NCBI GenBank assembly: GCA_014190675.1
Contig: BJGT01000024.1
Span: 1 to 33,301 of the forward strand
Length of the DNA stretch: 33,301 bases
From: Comamonadaceae bacterium
GTDB taxonomy: Bacteria > Pseudomonadota > Gammaproteobacteria > Burkholderiales > Burkholderiaceae_C
Reading direction: 5' to 3'
Position 1 is the first letter of the stretch; every line of letters begins with the position of its first letter. The notes beneath the pieces were generated by a model. The model was not told the origin of the DNA, ran no database searches, and was given only the letters and a program-made list of their open reading frames with translations. The position numbers were made by a program, and so were the translations under genes. Shown here one piece after another: positions 1 through 8,427 of the stretch.

Positions 1-470
1 CCGAACACATGCTGGCCCTGGCCGATTGCGAGTGGCTGGTGGCGATCAAGGAAAGCAGCGACAACATCCGGCGCATCACCGATTTGCGCAATACCGTGGG
101 CGAGCGCTACCAGTTGTTCCTGGGCGTAGACGATCTGGCCTATGAAGGCCTGGCCCTGGGCTGCGATGGCTTGCTGGCCGGGGTGGGCTGCACCTTTCCG
201 CGCGAGACCGTGGCCCTGTACGACCTGATGGTCGCCGGGCGCTTTGCCGAGGCCCTCAAGCTCTACCAGTGGATGACGCCCATGCTGCACCTGGACGTGT
301 CCACCAAGCTGGTGCAAAACCTGAAGTTGATTGACGTGGTGGCCGGCACCGGCACCGAACACATGCGCCGCCCGCGGCTGCCCTTGATTGGCGCCGAACG
401 CGAATTTGTAGAGACTATCGTAAAGACTGCCTTGGCTACGCGCCCGGCGCAATACCAGTCCGTACCCTGA
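1..470 (+). CDS. DapA-family lyase/deaminase, C-terminal part (probable pyrroline-4-hydroxy-2-carboxylate deaminase)
   Basis: The reading frame is open at the left edge, so only the last ~156 residues are present. They belong to the dihydrodipicolinate synthase/N-acetylneuraminate lyase TIM-barrel family. The motif VAIKESSDN carries the Schiff-base lysine, followed by a glycine-rich loop (GCDGLLAGVGC) typical of the family. In bacterial hydroxyproline clusters a DapA-like enzyme deaminates 1-pyrroline-4-hydroxy-2-carboxylate to 2-oxoglutarate semialdehyde. The hydroxyproline genes that follow make this the best assignment. The substrate is inferred from neighbours, and the fold is read directly. 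Other DapA-family activities cannot be excluded from a fragment. The stop lies 82 bases before the transporter gene. Confidence 0.85.
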   Translation, partial: EHMLALADCEWLVAIKESSDNIRRITDLRNTVGERYQLFLGVDDLAYEGLALGCDGLLAGVGCTFPRETVALYDLMVAGRFAEALKLYQWMTPMLHLDVSTKLVQNLKLIDVVAGTGTEHMRRPRLPLIGAEREFVETIVKTALATRPAQYQSVP

Positions 471-552
471 GCATCGCGTGCCGCCCGCCAAGGCGGAATA
501 GGTGTGCAAGTCTCCGTTGTTCTATTTTTTTCACAATTTTTGAGGTGTTGAT

Positions 553-1380
553 ATGAAGATGAAATCCCTCGCGGTAATGGCTGTTGGTTCCGCTTTGTTG
601 TGCGTCGGCCCCATGGCCTTCGCCAAAGACAAACTTGACAGCATCATTGAGTCGGGCAAGCTGCGCTGCGCCGTGGTGCTGGACTTCCCGCCCATGGGCT
701 CGCGCGACAGCAGCAACAACCCTATCGGCTTCGATGTGGACTATTGCAATGACCTGGCCAAAGTGCTGAGTGTTAAAGCCGAAATCGTCGAGACTCCGTT
801 TGCCGACCGCATCCCGGCGCTGGTGTCCAACCGAGTGGACATCGTGGTGGGGTCCACCTCGGACACGCTGGAGCGGGCCAAAACCGTGGGTATGTCTATC
901 CCCTACTTTGCCTTCACCATGGTCGTGCTGACCCGTGACGACAAGAAGATTCAAAACTACAGCGACCTCAAAGGTCACCCGGTGGGCAACACAGTGAGCA
1001 CCTACGAGGCCATCGCGCTGGAAAAAGACGTGAAAGCGTGGAACGACAAGAAGGGCAGCTTCCTGGCCTTCCCGACCCAGGCCGACACGATTCTGGCTGT
1101 CAGCCAGGGCAAGATTGATGCAACCGTGGCCACTTCGACTGTAGCCTTTGCATCTATCAAGTCGGGCAAGTACGACAAGCGCCTCAAGGTGGGCGGCAAT
1201 GCGCCTTACCCGATCGACTATGTGTCTTTGGTAGCGCCGCGCGGCGAGTACGGACTGATCAACTACCTCAACCTGTTTGTTAACCAGCAAGTGCGCACCG
1301 GTCGCTATGCGGAGCTGTACAAAAAATGGGTGGGCGAAGGCAAGGCACCTGACCTGATGGTTCCCGGCGTTTACTACTGA
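553..1380 (+). CDS. Amino acid ABC transporter substrate-binding protein (family 3)
   Basis: A 275-residue periplasmic binding protein of the polar amino acid (SBP_bac_3) family. Residues 1-24 form a signal peptide with a basic N-end, a hydrophobic core and an AFA-KDK cleavage site. The mature part starts with the usual first-lobe pattern (IIESGKLRCAVVLDFPPMGS) and continues with GFDVDYCNDLAKVL and the hinge-region TPFADRIPALVSNRVDIVVG. The ATG is preceded by GAGGTG at a good distance. It is the first complete gene of a cluster that also encodes two permeases and an ATPase, so it should deliver the ligand to that importer. Hydroxyproline or a related imino acid is the likely ligand, by context only. 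Confidence 0.93.
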   Translation: MKMKSLAVMAVGSALLCVGPMAFAKDKLDSIIESGKLRCAVVLDFPPMGSRDSSNNPIGFDVDYCNDLAKVLSVKAEIVETPFADRIPALVSNRVDIVVGSTSDTLERAKTVGMSIPYFAFTMVVLTRDDKKIQNYSDLKGHPVGNTVSTYEAIALEKDVKAWNDKKGSFLAFPTQADTILAVSQGKIDATVATSTVAFASIKSGKYDKRLKVGGNAPYPIDYVSLVAPRGEYGLINYLNLFVNQQVRTGRYAELYKKWVGEGKAPDLMVPGVYY

Positions 1381-1431
1381 TAGCCACTCGCGCACGCCAG
1401 CCTCGCTTGAAAAAAAGGGGCCGGCGAGCGC

Positions 1432-3252
1432 ATGTATGGAAAATTTTTTATGCAGGCCCAAGCCATCCAAGGCGAAGCGCTCACCTCTGGATCGGCTGGC
1501 GGGCCGGTACTGTTTAGCGACACCGCACTGAGTTTCTGGGGTGGTGTTGCGCCCACCAGCGGCGAAGTTATAGACCGCCACCATCCATTAAGCGGACAGA
1601 TCATCACCGGCAAAGTGCTTGCCATACCCAAGGGCCGCGGCTCCTGCACCGGCAGCAGCGTGCTGATGGAAGTCATACTCAACGGCAACGGCCCCTCGGC
1701 CCTGGTGCTGGAACAAACCGACGAGATACTGGCGCTTGGCGCTATCGTGGCCGAGCTGGTATTCGGCCGCGCCCTGCCTGTGGTGAGTGTGGGCAGCGCC
1801 GCTTTTGCCCGGCTGCGCGATGCCGTCTGGGCCGAGGTGCTAGCCGATGGCCAGGTGCGACTGAGCGACCAAGCGCCGCCCGCATCACCACCCTCCACTT
1901 CAAGCAAATCTTGGCCCGAATCAGCGGCTAAATCTCAGGCCCTTAGCAGCGCGCCCACCGACATTCAGCTCAGCGCGCAAGACCAGGAAATTCTTGCCGG
2001 CGGCGAAGGCAAAGCGCGCCAGGTGGCCATGCAAATTGTGCTGCGTATGGCGGGTTTGCAAGGTGCGAGTGAACTCATCGACGTGGTGCAAGCGCATATC
2101 GACGGCTGCATTTACACCGGCACGGCCAGCTTGCGCTTTGCGCAGCAACTGTGCGCCTGGGGCGCGCAAGTCAAAGTGCCGACCACCCTTAATTCAATTT
2201 CGGTAGACCAGCGCCGCTGGCGTGCGCTGGGCATAGACCCGGTGTTTGGCGAACCCGCCAGCGCTCTGGGCCAGGCCTATGTGGACATGGGCGCACAAGC
2301 GAGCTACACCTGCGCGCCTTATCTGCTTGACACCGCACCGCTGGCGGGCGAGCACATCGTCTGGGCCGAATCCAATGCGGTGGTCTATGCCAACAGCGTG
2401 CTGGGCGCGTACACCGCCAAGTACGCAGACTTTTTAGACATCTGCATTGCCCTGACCGGCCGCGCACCCAAAGCGGGTTGCCACCTGCAGGACAAGCGCT
2501 ATGCCACGTTGCGCATCGAAGTACCCGCCCCTGAGGGCGCGGACGATGCCTACTACCCCTTGCTGGGCTACCAGGTCGGTTTGCTCTGCGGCGCCCAGAT
2601 ACCCGTGCTCTGCGGACTGCAAAACGCAGCGCTCAGCAGTGACGACCTGAAGGCCTTTGGGGCCGCCTTTGCCACCAGCAGCGCCGCGCCTATGTTCCAT
2701 ATTGTTGGCGCTACGCCCGAAGCGCCCGACGCCACCACAGCGCTGGGCGGAAAAGCGCCTCTGCAAAGCTTCAAGGTCAGCCTGCAAGACTTGCAACAGT
2801 GCTGGCGCGAACTGAGTAGCTCGGCCGAGTCCGCAGTGGATTTGGTGGCGCTGGGCAATCCACATTTCTCGGCGACCGAGTGCCACGCGCTGGCCCGCCT
2901 GCTGCAAGGTCGCCAACGCCACCCCGGCACCCAGACCGTGCTCACCCTGGGCCGCGCGGTCAAGGAGCAAGCGCGGGCCAATGGCGATATTGCGGTACTT
3001 GAAGCCTTTGGCGTGAACCTGATCACCGACACCTGCTGGTGCATGCTGGACGAACCGGTGGTGCCGGTAGCCGCACGGGTCATCATGACCAATTCGGGCA
3101 AGTATGCGCACTACGCACCAGGTCTGACCGGGCGGCAGGTGCACTTCGGCTCCTTGGCCGCCTGTGCCCAAACCGCCTGCACCGGCCAAGCGCCGGCCGC
3201 GCTGCCTGCTTGGCTGGTCAAACCCCCAGCCACCAAAAGCGCCTTGGCATAG
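1432..3252 (+). CDS. Aconitase X, fused DUF126-DUF521 (probable cis-3-hydroxy-L-proline dehydratase)
   Basis: A 606-residue single-chain aconitase X. Residues ~7-135 match the small (DUF126) swivelling domain, with GKVLAIPKGRGSCTGSS. After a proline/serine-rich linker at ~145-175, the large DUF521 domain starts at LSAQDQEILAGGEG and contains the family motifs TLNSISVD, ASYTCAPYLLD, ESNAVVYANSVLGA and FLDICIALTGRAP. Single-chain bacterial members dehydrate cis-3-hydroxy-L-proline to 1-pyrroline-2-carboxylate using an iron-sulfur cluster. The pyrroline-2-carboxylate reductase gene downstream supports this role. An in-frame ATG at 1450 (MQAQAIQGEAL) is an equally good or better start, because the first six codons add nothing conserved. 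The gene sits between the binding-protein and permease genes of the importer, 14 bases before the first permease. Confidence 0.9.
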   Translation: MYGKFFMQAQAIQGEALTSGSAGGPVLFSDTALSFWGGVAPTSGEVIDRHHPLSGQIITGKVLAIPKGRGSCTGSSVLMEVILNGNGPSALVLEQTDEILALGAIVAELVFGRALPVVSVGSAAFARLRDAVWAEVLADGQVRLSDQAPPASPPSTSSKSWPESAAKSQALSSAPTDIQLSAQDQEILAGGEGKARQVAMQIVLRMAGLQGASELIDVVQAHIDGCIYTGTASLRFAQQLCAWGAQVKVPTTLNSISVDQRRWRALGIDPVFGEPASALGQAYVDMGAQASYTCAPYLLDTAPLAGEHIVWAESNAVVYANSVLGAYTAKYADFLDICIALTGRAPKAGCHLQDKRYATLRIEVPAPEGADDAYYPLLGYQVGLLCGAQIPVLCGLQNAALSSDDLKAFGAAFATSSAAPMFHIVGATPEAPDATTALGGKAPLQSFKVSLQDLQQCWRELSSSAESAVDLVALGNPHFSATECHALARLLQGRQRHPGTQTVLTLGRAVKEQARANGDIAVLEAFGVNLITDTCWCMLDEPVVPVAARVIMTNSGKYAHYAPGLTGRQVHFGSLAACAQTACTGQAPAALPAWLVKPPATKSALA

Positions 3253-3266
3253 GGCCTTGTCCGGCT

Positions 3267-3935
3267 ATGGGCTTTGACTACTCCTTCCGCTGGATCGCCG
3301 CCTTCAAGGCCCTGCCCGACATGCTGGTGGGCACCTGGTACACCTTGCAGACCACTGTCTTATCGATGGTGTTTGGCATCCTCATCGCGCTGGCACTCAC
3401 TGCCATGCAAACCGCTCGTCAGGCGCCGCTGCGTCACTTCGCCAGTGCCTGGGTATCGGTGGCGCGCAACACACCGGCCTTGTTTCAAATCTACATGTTG
3501 TACTTCGGGCTGGGAGCGTTTGACATCCACCTGAGCTCGTCCTTTGCGCTGCTGGCGGGCATCACGTTTAACAATGCCGGCTACCTGAGCGAGAACTTTC
3601 GAGGCGGCCTTAAAGCCATACCGCACACCCAGGTGCGGGCTGCACGCTCGCTTGGCATGAGCGCTTTTCAGGCCTATCGCCTGATCGTGGTGCCGCAGCT
3701 CTTGCGCATTGTTTTTTACCCCATGACCAACCAAATGGTCTGGGCGATGCTGATGACTTCGCTGGGCGTGGTGGTCGGCCTCAATAACGACCTGACCGGC
3801 GTGACCCAGGCCTATAACGTGCTGACCTTCCGAACCTTTGAGTTTTTCAGCATTGCCGCCGTGATTTACTACCTGCTGGCCAAGGGCATCATGGCCCTTG
3901 CGCGACTGCTGGCCTGGCGCCTGTTCCGTTACTAA
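3267..3935 (+). CDS. Amino acid ABC transporter permease, first subunit
   Basis: A 222-residue inner-membrane permease of the His/Glu/Gln (HEQRo) type. Hydrophobic segments lie near residues 16-45, 55-80, 85-105, 155-180 and 190-215. The cytoplasmic EAA loop that docks the ATPase is clear (ENFRGGLKAIPHTQVRAARS, then LGMSAFQAYRLIVVPQ). The open frame extends further upstream into aconitase X, but the ATG at 3267 gives the usual N-terminus (MGFDYSFRW) and leaves 14 bases after the preceding stop. It is followed 8 bases later by a second permease of the same type, consistent with a heterodimeric channel. Substrate is inferred from the cluster. Confidence 0.92.
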   Translation: MGFDYSFRWIAAFKALPDMLVGTWYTLQTTVLSMVFGILIALALTAMQTARQAPLRHFASAWVSVARNTPALFQIYMLYFGLGAFDIHLSSSFALLAGITFNNAGYLSENFRGGLKAIPHTQVRAARSLGMSAFQAYRLIVVPQLLRIVFYPMTNQMVWAMLMTSLGVVVGLNNDLTGVTQAYNVLTFRTFEFFSIAAVIYYLLAKGIMALARLLAWRLFRY

Positions 3936-3943
3936 GCCCAAGC

Positions 3944-4594
3944 ATGCTCAGCACCGACTTCTCCCTCTCCGACCTGCAGTTCATGCTGGCAGGCGCCTGG
4001 GTTACTCTGCAGCTGACACTCTGGGCCATGCTGATCGGCACGCTATCGGGCGCCATCTTCGGCCTGGTGCGTGCTGTCTATCCTCGCGCCAGCGCCCCGC
4101 TAGGCTGGCTGCTCGATGTGTTTCGCTGTGTGCCGCTGCTGATTCAGTTTGTGCTGTTCAACTCACTTAACAGCATTGCCGGCATCAACTGGACCGCCTT
4201 TGCTATCGGGTGTGTGGTGCTGGGCATTTACTGCGCCTCGTACTGCACCGAAGTGGTACGCGGTGGCGTGCTGGCCGTGCCGGCAAATGTGGTGCGGGCC
4301 GCGCGCTCGTTGGGTCTGAGCTATACCCAAACCCTGCGCTACATCACCATGCCCTTGGCCGCGCGGGTGAGTTTTCCGGGCTGGATCAATTTAACCTTGG
4401 GCGTGATCAAAGACACCTCGCTGGTGTTGTGGATAGGCATCATGGAATTGCTGCGCGCCTCGCAGTCCATCGTCACCCGGATTCAAGAGCCGATACTCGT
4501 GCTCTCAATAGCCGGGCTGATGTACTACATCATGAGTTGGGGCATTGCCCGCATCGGACAATGGGTGGAACAAGGGTGGCAGGACAATGATTGA
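3944..4594 (+). CDS. Amino acid ABC transporter permease, second subunit
   Basis: A 216-residue permease homologous in layout to the preceding gene, with an N-terminal segment beginning LAGAWVTLQLTLWAM and an EAA loop (EVVRGGVLAVPANVVRAARS, then LGLSYTQTLRYITMP). About five membrane segments are visible. The FxGWINLTLGVIKDTSL stretch after the EAA loop is typical of polar amino acid permeases. It begins 8 bases after the first permease, and its last 8 bases overlap the ATPase start (ATG at 4587, stop TGA at 4592-4594), so translation of the two is probably coupled. It is taken to be the second half of the importer channel. Confidence 0.92.
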   Translation: MLSTDFSLSDLQFMLAGAWVTLQLTLWAMLIGTLSGAIFGLVRAVYPRASAPLGWLLDVFRCVPLLIQFVLFNSLNSIAGINWTAFAIGCVVLGIYCASYCTEVVRGGVLAVPANVVRAARSLGLSYTQTLRYITMPLAARVSFPGWINLTLGVIKDTSLVLWIGIMELLRASQSIVTRIQEPILVLSIAGLMYYIMSWGIARIGQWVEQGWQDND

Positions 4595-5309
4595 AATTGA
4601 CCAGGTATACAAATCCTTCGGCCAGCTCGATGTGCTGCAAGGCGTGAGCATGACCGTGAGCAAAGGCGAGGTGATTTCGCTTATCGGCGGCTCCGGTTCG
4701 GGCAAGTCCACTTTGCTGATGTGCATCAACGGCTTGGAGCCGATCCAGCGCGGCAGCATCCGGGTCAATGGCATCAATGTTCATGCGCCGGGCACCAACC
4801 TCAACGCCTTACGCCAGCGCATCGGTATCGTGTTTCAACAGTGGAATGCGTTCCCGCATCTCACGGTGCTAGAAAACGTGATGCTGGCACCGCTCAAGGT
4901 ATGCGGCCTGAGCGAGGAACAGGCCAAGGAGTTGGCAGTGACCCAGCTCAGCCATGTGGGCTTGCAAGACAAGCTCAAGGTGTTTCCGGGCAAGCTCTCG
5001 GGCGGCCAGTTGCAGCGCATGGCGATTGCGCGGGCGCTGGCCATGGCGCCAGACTACATGCTGTTTGACGAAGTCACCTCGGCGCTGGACCCGCAACTCG
5101 TAGGCGAAGTGCTCGACACTTTGCGCATGCTCTCAGACGAAGGTATGACCATGATTTTGGTGACCCACGAAATCCGTTTTGCACGCGAAGTGTCTGACCG
5201 CGTGGCTTTTTTACGCAACGGGGTCATCCATGAAATCGGCACACCGCAGCAGGTGATTGATGATCCACAGCGCCCTGAGACGGCGGCCTTTTTGAAGCCC
5301 TCGCACTGA
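4587..5309 (+). CDS. Amino acid ABC transporter ATP-binding protein
   Basis: A 240-residue GlnQ/HisP-type ATPase. Visible are Walker A GGSGSGKS (~34-41), the Q-loop VFQQWNAFPHLT, the signature LSGGQLQRMAIARAL, Walker B MLFDEVTSALD with the catalytic Glu, and the H-loop LVTHE. The open frame runs 42 bases further upstream, but the ATG at 4587 begins with the standard MIEIDQVYKSFG and overlaps the permease stop. It energises the importer formed with the two upstream permeases and the binding protein at 553-1380. The length is normal for the family and no key residue is missing. Confidence 0.95.
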   Translation: MIEIDQVYKSFGQLDVLQGVSMTVSKGEVISLIGGSGSGKSTLLMCINGLEPIQRGSIRVNGINVHAPGTNLNALRQRIGIVFQQWNAFPHLTVLENVMLAPLKVCGLSEEQAKELAVTQLSHVGLQDKLKVFPGKLSGGQLQRMAIARALAMAPDYMLFDEVTSALDPQLVGEVLDTLRMLSDEGMTMILVTHEIRFAREVSDRVAFLRNGVIHEIGTPQQVIDDPQRPETAAFLKPSH

Positions 5310-5362
5310 GCGAGACTACCGCTGATATGCGCTTTTTTTGAACCAAGCAAGCACGCAAACCC

Positions 5363-6298
5363 ATGAAAACTATTGAGGTGATTGACTCGCACACCGGTGG
5401 TGAACCCACCCGCCTGGTCATCGCCGGTTTTCCAGACTTGGGGCAAGGCAGCATGGCCGAGCGCCGGGCGCTTTTGCGCAGCCAGCACGATGCCTGGCGC
5501 GCCGCCTCCATGCTCGAGCCGCGCGGCAATGAGGTGCTGGTAGGCGCGCTGCTGTGCACCCCGCAAGATCCGGCCAATGCAGCGGGCGTGATTTTTTTCA
5601 ACAACGCCGGCTACCTGGGCATGTGCGGCCACGGCACCATGGGCGTGATGGTGTCGCTGGCATTCATGGGCCGCATCAGTGCGGGCACGCACACCATCGA
5701 AACCCCGGTAGGCCCGGTCCAGGCCACACTGCATGCCGATGGCTCGGTCAGCGTGCGCAATGTGCCGGCCATGCGCCACTTGCACCAGGTGCCGGTGCAG
5801 GTGCCGGGCTACGGCCTGGTGCACGGCGATGTGGCCTGGGGTGGCAACTGGTTTTTTCTGGCCAGCGACCACGGCCAGCGCGTGGCAAGCAGCAACCTGG
5901 CGGGCCTGACAGCCTACAGCACAGCTTTAAAAAATTCTTTGGTGGCGCAAGGTCATTGCGGGGCCGATGGCGCAGAGATTGACCATATCGAACTCTTTGG
6001 CCCGGACGATCAAGGCGCCGACAGCCGTAACTTTGTACTGTGCCCCGGCGGCGCCTATGACCGCTCGCCCTGCGGCACTGGCAGCAGCGCCAAAGTGGCC
6101 TGCCTGGCCGCTGACGGCAAGCTGGCCCCCGGCGCGGTGTGGACGCAGGCCAGCATCATCGGCAGCCGCTTTGAGGTCAGCTATGCCCTGGAAAACGGCC
6201 AGGTGATTCCCATCATCCGGGGCCGCGCGTACATCAGCGCCAAGGCCACACTGTTGCTGGACCCGCAAGATCCGTTTGTATGGGGCATACGTCTGTGA
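5363..6298 (+). CDS. 4-hydroxyproline 2-epimerase (proline racemase family, Cys/Cys)
   Basis: A 311-residue member of the proline racemase family. It has the N-terminal [11 protein letters not shown] motif, the first catalytic cysteine in MCGHG (Cys88, His90) and the second in DRSPCGTG (Cys237, Asp233 nearby). A Cys/Cys pair is the hallmark of true racemases/epimerases, and the length and N-terminus fit 4-hydroxyproline 2-epimerase rather than proline racemase. It should convert trans-4-hydroxy-L-proline to cis-4-hydroxy-D-proline, the substrate of the dehydrogenase encoded at 8428-11122. It lies 53 bases after the transporter ATPase. Its last bases end 16 before the next start, so it is probably part of the same transcript. 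Confidence 0.9.
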   Translation: MKTIEVIDSHTGGEPTRLVIAGFPDLGQGSMAERRALLRSQHDAWRAASMLEPRGNEVLVGALLCTPQDPANAAGVIFFNNAGYLGMCGHGTMGVMVSLAFMGRISAGTHTIETPVGPVQATLHADGSVSVRNVPAMRHLHQVPVQVPGYGLVHGDVAWGGNWFFLASDHGQRVASSNLAGLTAYSTALKNSLVAQGHCGADGAEIDHIELFGPDDQGADSRNFVLCPGGAYDRSPCGTGSSAKVACLAADGKLAPGAVWTQASIIGSRFEVSYALENGQVIPIIRGRAYISAKATLLLDPQDPFVWGIRL

Positions 6299-6314
6299 CG
6301 CAGGCGCAGTCGAC

Positions 6315-7331
6315 ATGAGCGATACCGTTCACCTGGCTATTGACGAGGTACACGCCCTAGCGCTGCGTGTGCTGCGCCATCAGCGCATCATCGAAGCCCA
6401 GGCGCAAGCCATGGCGCGCGTGATGACGGCTGGCGAGCGTGACCACTGCCACTCGCACGGGCTGTTCCGCTTGCTGATGTGTGCCAAGTCTTTGCGCGAA
6501 GGCAAAGTGGTGCGCGATGCACTGCCGCTGGTGCAGCACCGCTCAAGCGCCATAGTCGCGGTAGATGCGCAGCACAATTTTTCGCCGCTGGCCTTTGACG
6601 TAGGCAGCGTGTTGCTGATTGAAAAAACCCGCAGTACCGGCCTGGGCGCATTGGTCATCAACAATTGCCTTCATTTCTCGGCACTCTGGCCCGAGGTGGA
6701 GCGCCTGACCGACGCGGGTTTGTGTGCGCTCATCATGACGCCCAGCCATGCCTGTGTCGCGCCCGCGGGCGGCACACTGGCGGTGTTTGGTACCAACCCA
6801 ATTGCTTTTGGCTGGCCGCGTGCCCAGGGACACCCCTATGTATTCGACTTTGCCACCAGCGCAATTGCACGCGGCGAGATCGACCTGTACCGCCGCAGCG
6901 GCCGCACCCTGCCCGAGGGCTGGGGCATTGACGAACACGGCGCCCCCTGCACCGATGCGGCCACCGTCTTGCAACGCGGCGCCATGCTCACCTTTGGCGG
7001 CTACAAAGGCTCGGCGCTGGCCACCATGATCGAGCTCATGGCCGGTCCGCTCTTGGGCGACCTGACCAGCACCGAGTCGGTCGCGCTCGATGGACAGCCG
7101 GGCGGTGCACCGCGCCACGGCGAATTGATATTGGCTTTTGACCCGCGTTTTTTTTCCGGGCGCGACCCGGCTACCGATCAGGCCAGCGCTGAGGCGCTGT
7201 TGCAAGCCATCAGCGGCCAGGGCGCGCGCCTGCCTTCCGAGCGCCGCTACGACGCCCGGGCGCGCAGCATGGCACACGGTGTGGACATTGCCGCAGCGCT
7301 ACACCGCGACATCCTGGCCTTGCTGGACTGA
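6315..7331 (+). CDS. Ldh2/malate dehydrogenase-family oxidoreductase, probable 1-pyrroline-2-carboxylate reductase
   Basis: A 338-residue protein of the Ldh2/MDG family, which uses a non-Rossmann NAD(P) fold. The N-terminal helical part has AGERDHCHSHGLFRLLMC, where SHGLFR carries the family's catalytic His-Gly-x-x-Arg. Further on lie GTNPIAFGWPR, VFDFATSAIARGEI and GGYKGSALATMIE, all family motifs. In hydroxyproline clusters this family reduces 1-pyrroline-2-carboxylate (and piperideine-2-carboxylate) to L-proline (L-pipecolate). The aconitase X and Ser/Cys dehydratase in this cluster would supply the substrate. The start is set at the ATG at 6315 (MSDTVHLAIDEV). The open frame extends 39 bases upstream into the epimerase gene without family similarity. 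Confidence 0.88.
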   Translation: MSDTVHLAIDEVHALALRVLRHQRIIEAQAQAMARVMTAGERDHCHSHGLFRLLMCAKSLREGKVVRDALPLVQHRSSAIVAVDAQHNFSPLAFDVGSVLLIEKTRSTGLGALVINNCLHFSALWPEVERLTDAGLCALIMTPSHACVAPAGGTLAVFGTNPIAFGWPRAQGHPYVFDFATSAIARGEIDLYRRSGRTLPEGWGIDEHGAPCTDAATVLQRGAMLTFGGYKGSALATMIELMAGPLLGDLTSTESVALDGQPGGAPRHGELILAFDPRFFSGRDPATDQASAEALLQAISGQGARLPSERRYDARARSMAHGVDIAAALHRDILALLD

Positions 7332-7387
7332 GGCCTTGGGCGCGATGCATTTCGAACAAGCTTGATTGACTCTCCTGGGAGCGCTTT

Positions 7388-8419
7388 ATGAATCTAAAAA
7401 ACATCATCACCGTGGTAGGGGCGCATGCCGAAGGCGAAGTGGGCCGCGTGATTACCGGCGGCGTCATCGCGCCGCGCGCCGACACCATGTTTGAGCGCCA
7501 ACTCGCTATCCAGGAAAAGCAAGACTTTTTGCGCACCATGCTGTTGTCCGACCCGCGTGGCAGCGTCAATGCAGCGGTCAACCTGGTCACACCCGCGATC
7601 GACCCGGCAGCAGACTTTGGCATGATCGTGATCGAGTCTGACTACTACCCGCCCATGTCGGGCTCCAACCTCATGTGTACCGTGACCGTGGTGCTGGAAA
7701 CCGGCATGATCCCGATGCAATACCCGGTAACCGAGCTGTGTGTGGACACGCCCGCCGGCTTGGTGCGGGTGCGCGCCGAGTGCGAAGGCGGCAAATGCCG
7801 GCGCGTGTCCTTTCACAACGTGCCCTCTTTTGTGATGCACCGCGAGGCCAGCGTCGAAGTGCCGGGCCTGGGCACGGTGCCGGTGGATGTGGCCTACGGC
7901 GGCATGATTTACGCCATCGTGGACGCCGCGCGACTCGGCTTTGCGCTGGACCGCTCGGAGGCGCGCGATCTGGTCGATGTGGGCGAGCGCATCAAACTGG
8001 CCGCTGCGGTACAACTGCCCAGCGTGCACCCTGCGAATCCGGGCATACACACCATCAATATGACGCTTTTCGCCGGGCCGCTGCAAACCGTCAACAGCGC
8101 CAAGACGGCCAAGAACGCAGTGGTCGTCTCGCCCGGCCGGTTGGACCGCAGCCCCTGCGGCACAGGCAGTTCGGCGCGCATGGCTTTGATGCACGCACGC
8201 GGCGAGTTGGCCCCCGGCGAAGCCTTTACCCACACCTCGGTGCTGGGCACCGAGTTTCACTGTCGCATCCACGCGCTCACGCAAGCGGGTGACAGGCCGG
8301 CCATCATTCCGCAGATCAGCGGCCGGGCCTGGCTGACCGGCGTCTCTTATTACGGTGCTGATCCAGAGGACCCCTTCCCCGAGGGCTACCGCCTCAACGA
8401 CACCTGGTTTAACTGCTAG
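7388..8419 (+). CDS. Proline racemase-family protein with Ser/Cys active site (probable trans-3-hydroxy-L-proline dehydratase / 4-hydroxyproline epimerase)
   Basis: A 343-residue second member of the proline racemase family. The first catalytic position is serine (MSGSN, Ser91) where the epimerase at 5363 has Cys88. The second cysteine is kept (DRSPCGTG, Cys257). The N-terminus (VVGAHAEGEVGRVITGG) and PRGSVNAAVNLV are typical of the Ser/Cys subgroup. From published work on this superfamily, Ser/Cys members dehydrate trans-3-hydroxy-L-proline to 1-pyrroline-2-carboxylate and may also epimerise 4-hydroxyproline. The reductase immediately upstream fits the dehydratase role. The ATG has GGGAG a few bases upstream. 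The gap to the preceding gene is 56 bases and the gap to the next is 8 bases. Confidence 0.85.
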   Translation: MNLKNIITVVGAHAEGEVGRVITGGVIAPRADTMFERQLAIQEKQDFLRTMLLSDPRGSVNAAVNLVTPAIDPAADFGMIVIESDYYPPMSGSNLMCTVTVVLETGMIPMQYPVTELCVDTPAGLVRVRAECEGGKCRRVSFHNVPSFVMHREASVEVPGLGTVPVDVAYGGMIYAIVDAARLGFALDRSEARDLVDVGERIKLAAAVQLPSVHPANPGIHTINMTLFAGPLQTVNSAKTAKNAVVVSPGRLDRSPCGTGSSARMALMHARGELAPGEAFTHTSVLGTEFHCRIHALTQAGDRPAIIPQISGRAWLTGVSYYGADPEDPFPEGYRLNDTWFNC

Positions 8420-8427
8420 CGCGCTGT

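Noticed and set aside
480-500. CCGCC/GGCGG inverted repeat after the DapA-like gene
   Set aside because: The stem is five bases with no T-run directly behind it. The T-rich stretch near 530 is too far away to make a convincing terminator.
436-1584. Long minus-strand open frame antisense to the binding-protein gene
   Set aside because: The opposite strand encodes a complete binding protein with signal peptide and motifs. The antisense product has no recognisable domain and is rich in His/Arg/Ala, as expected of a GC-rich shadow frame.
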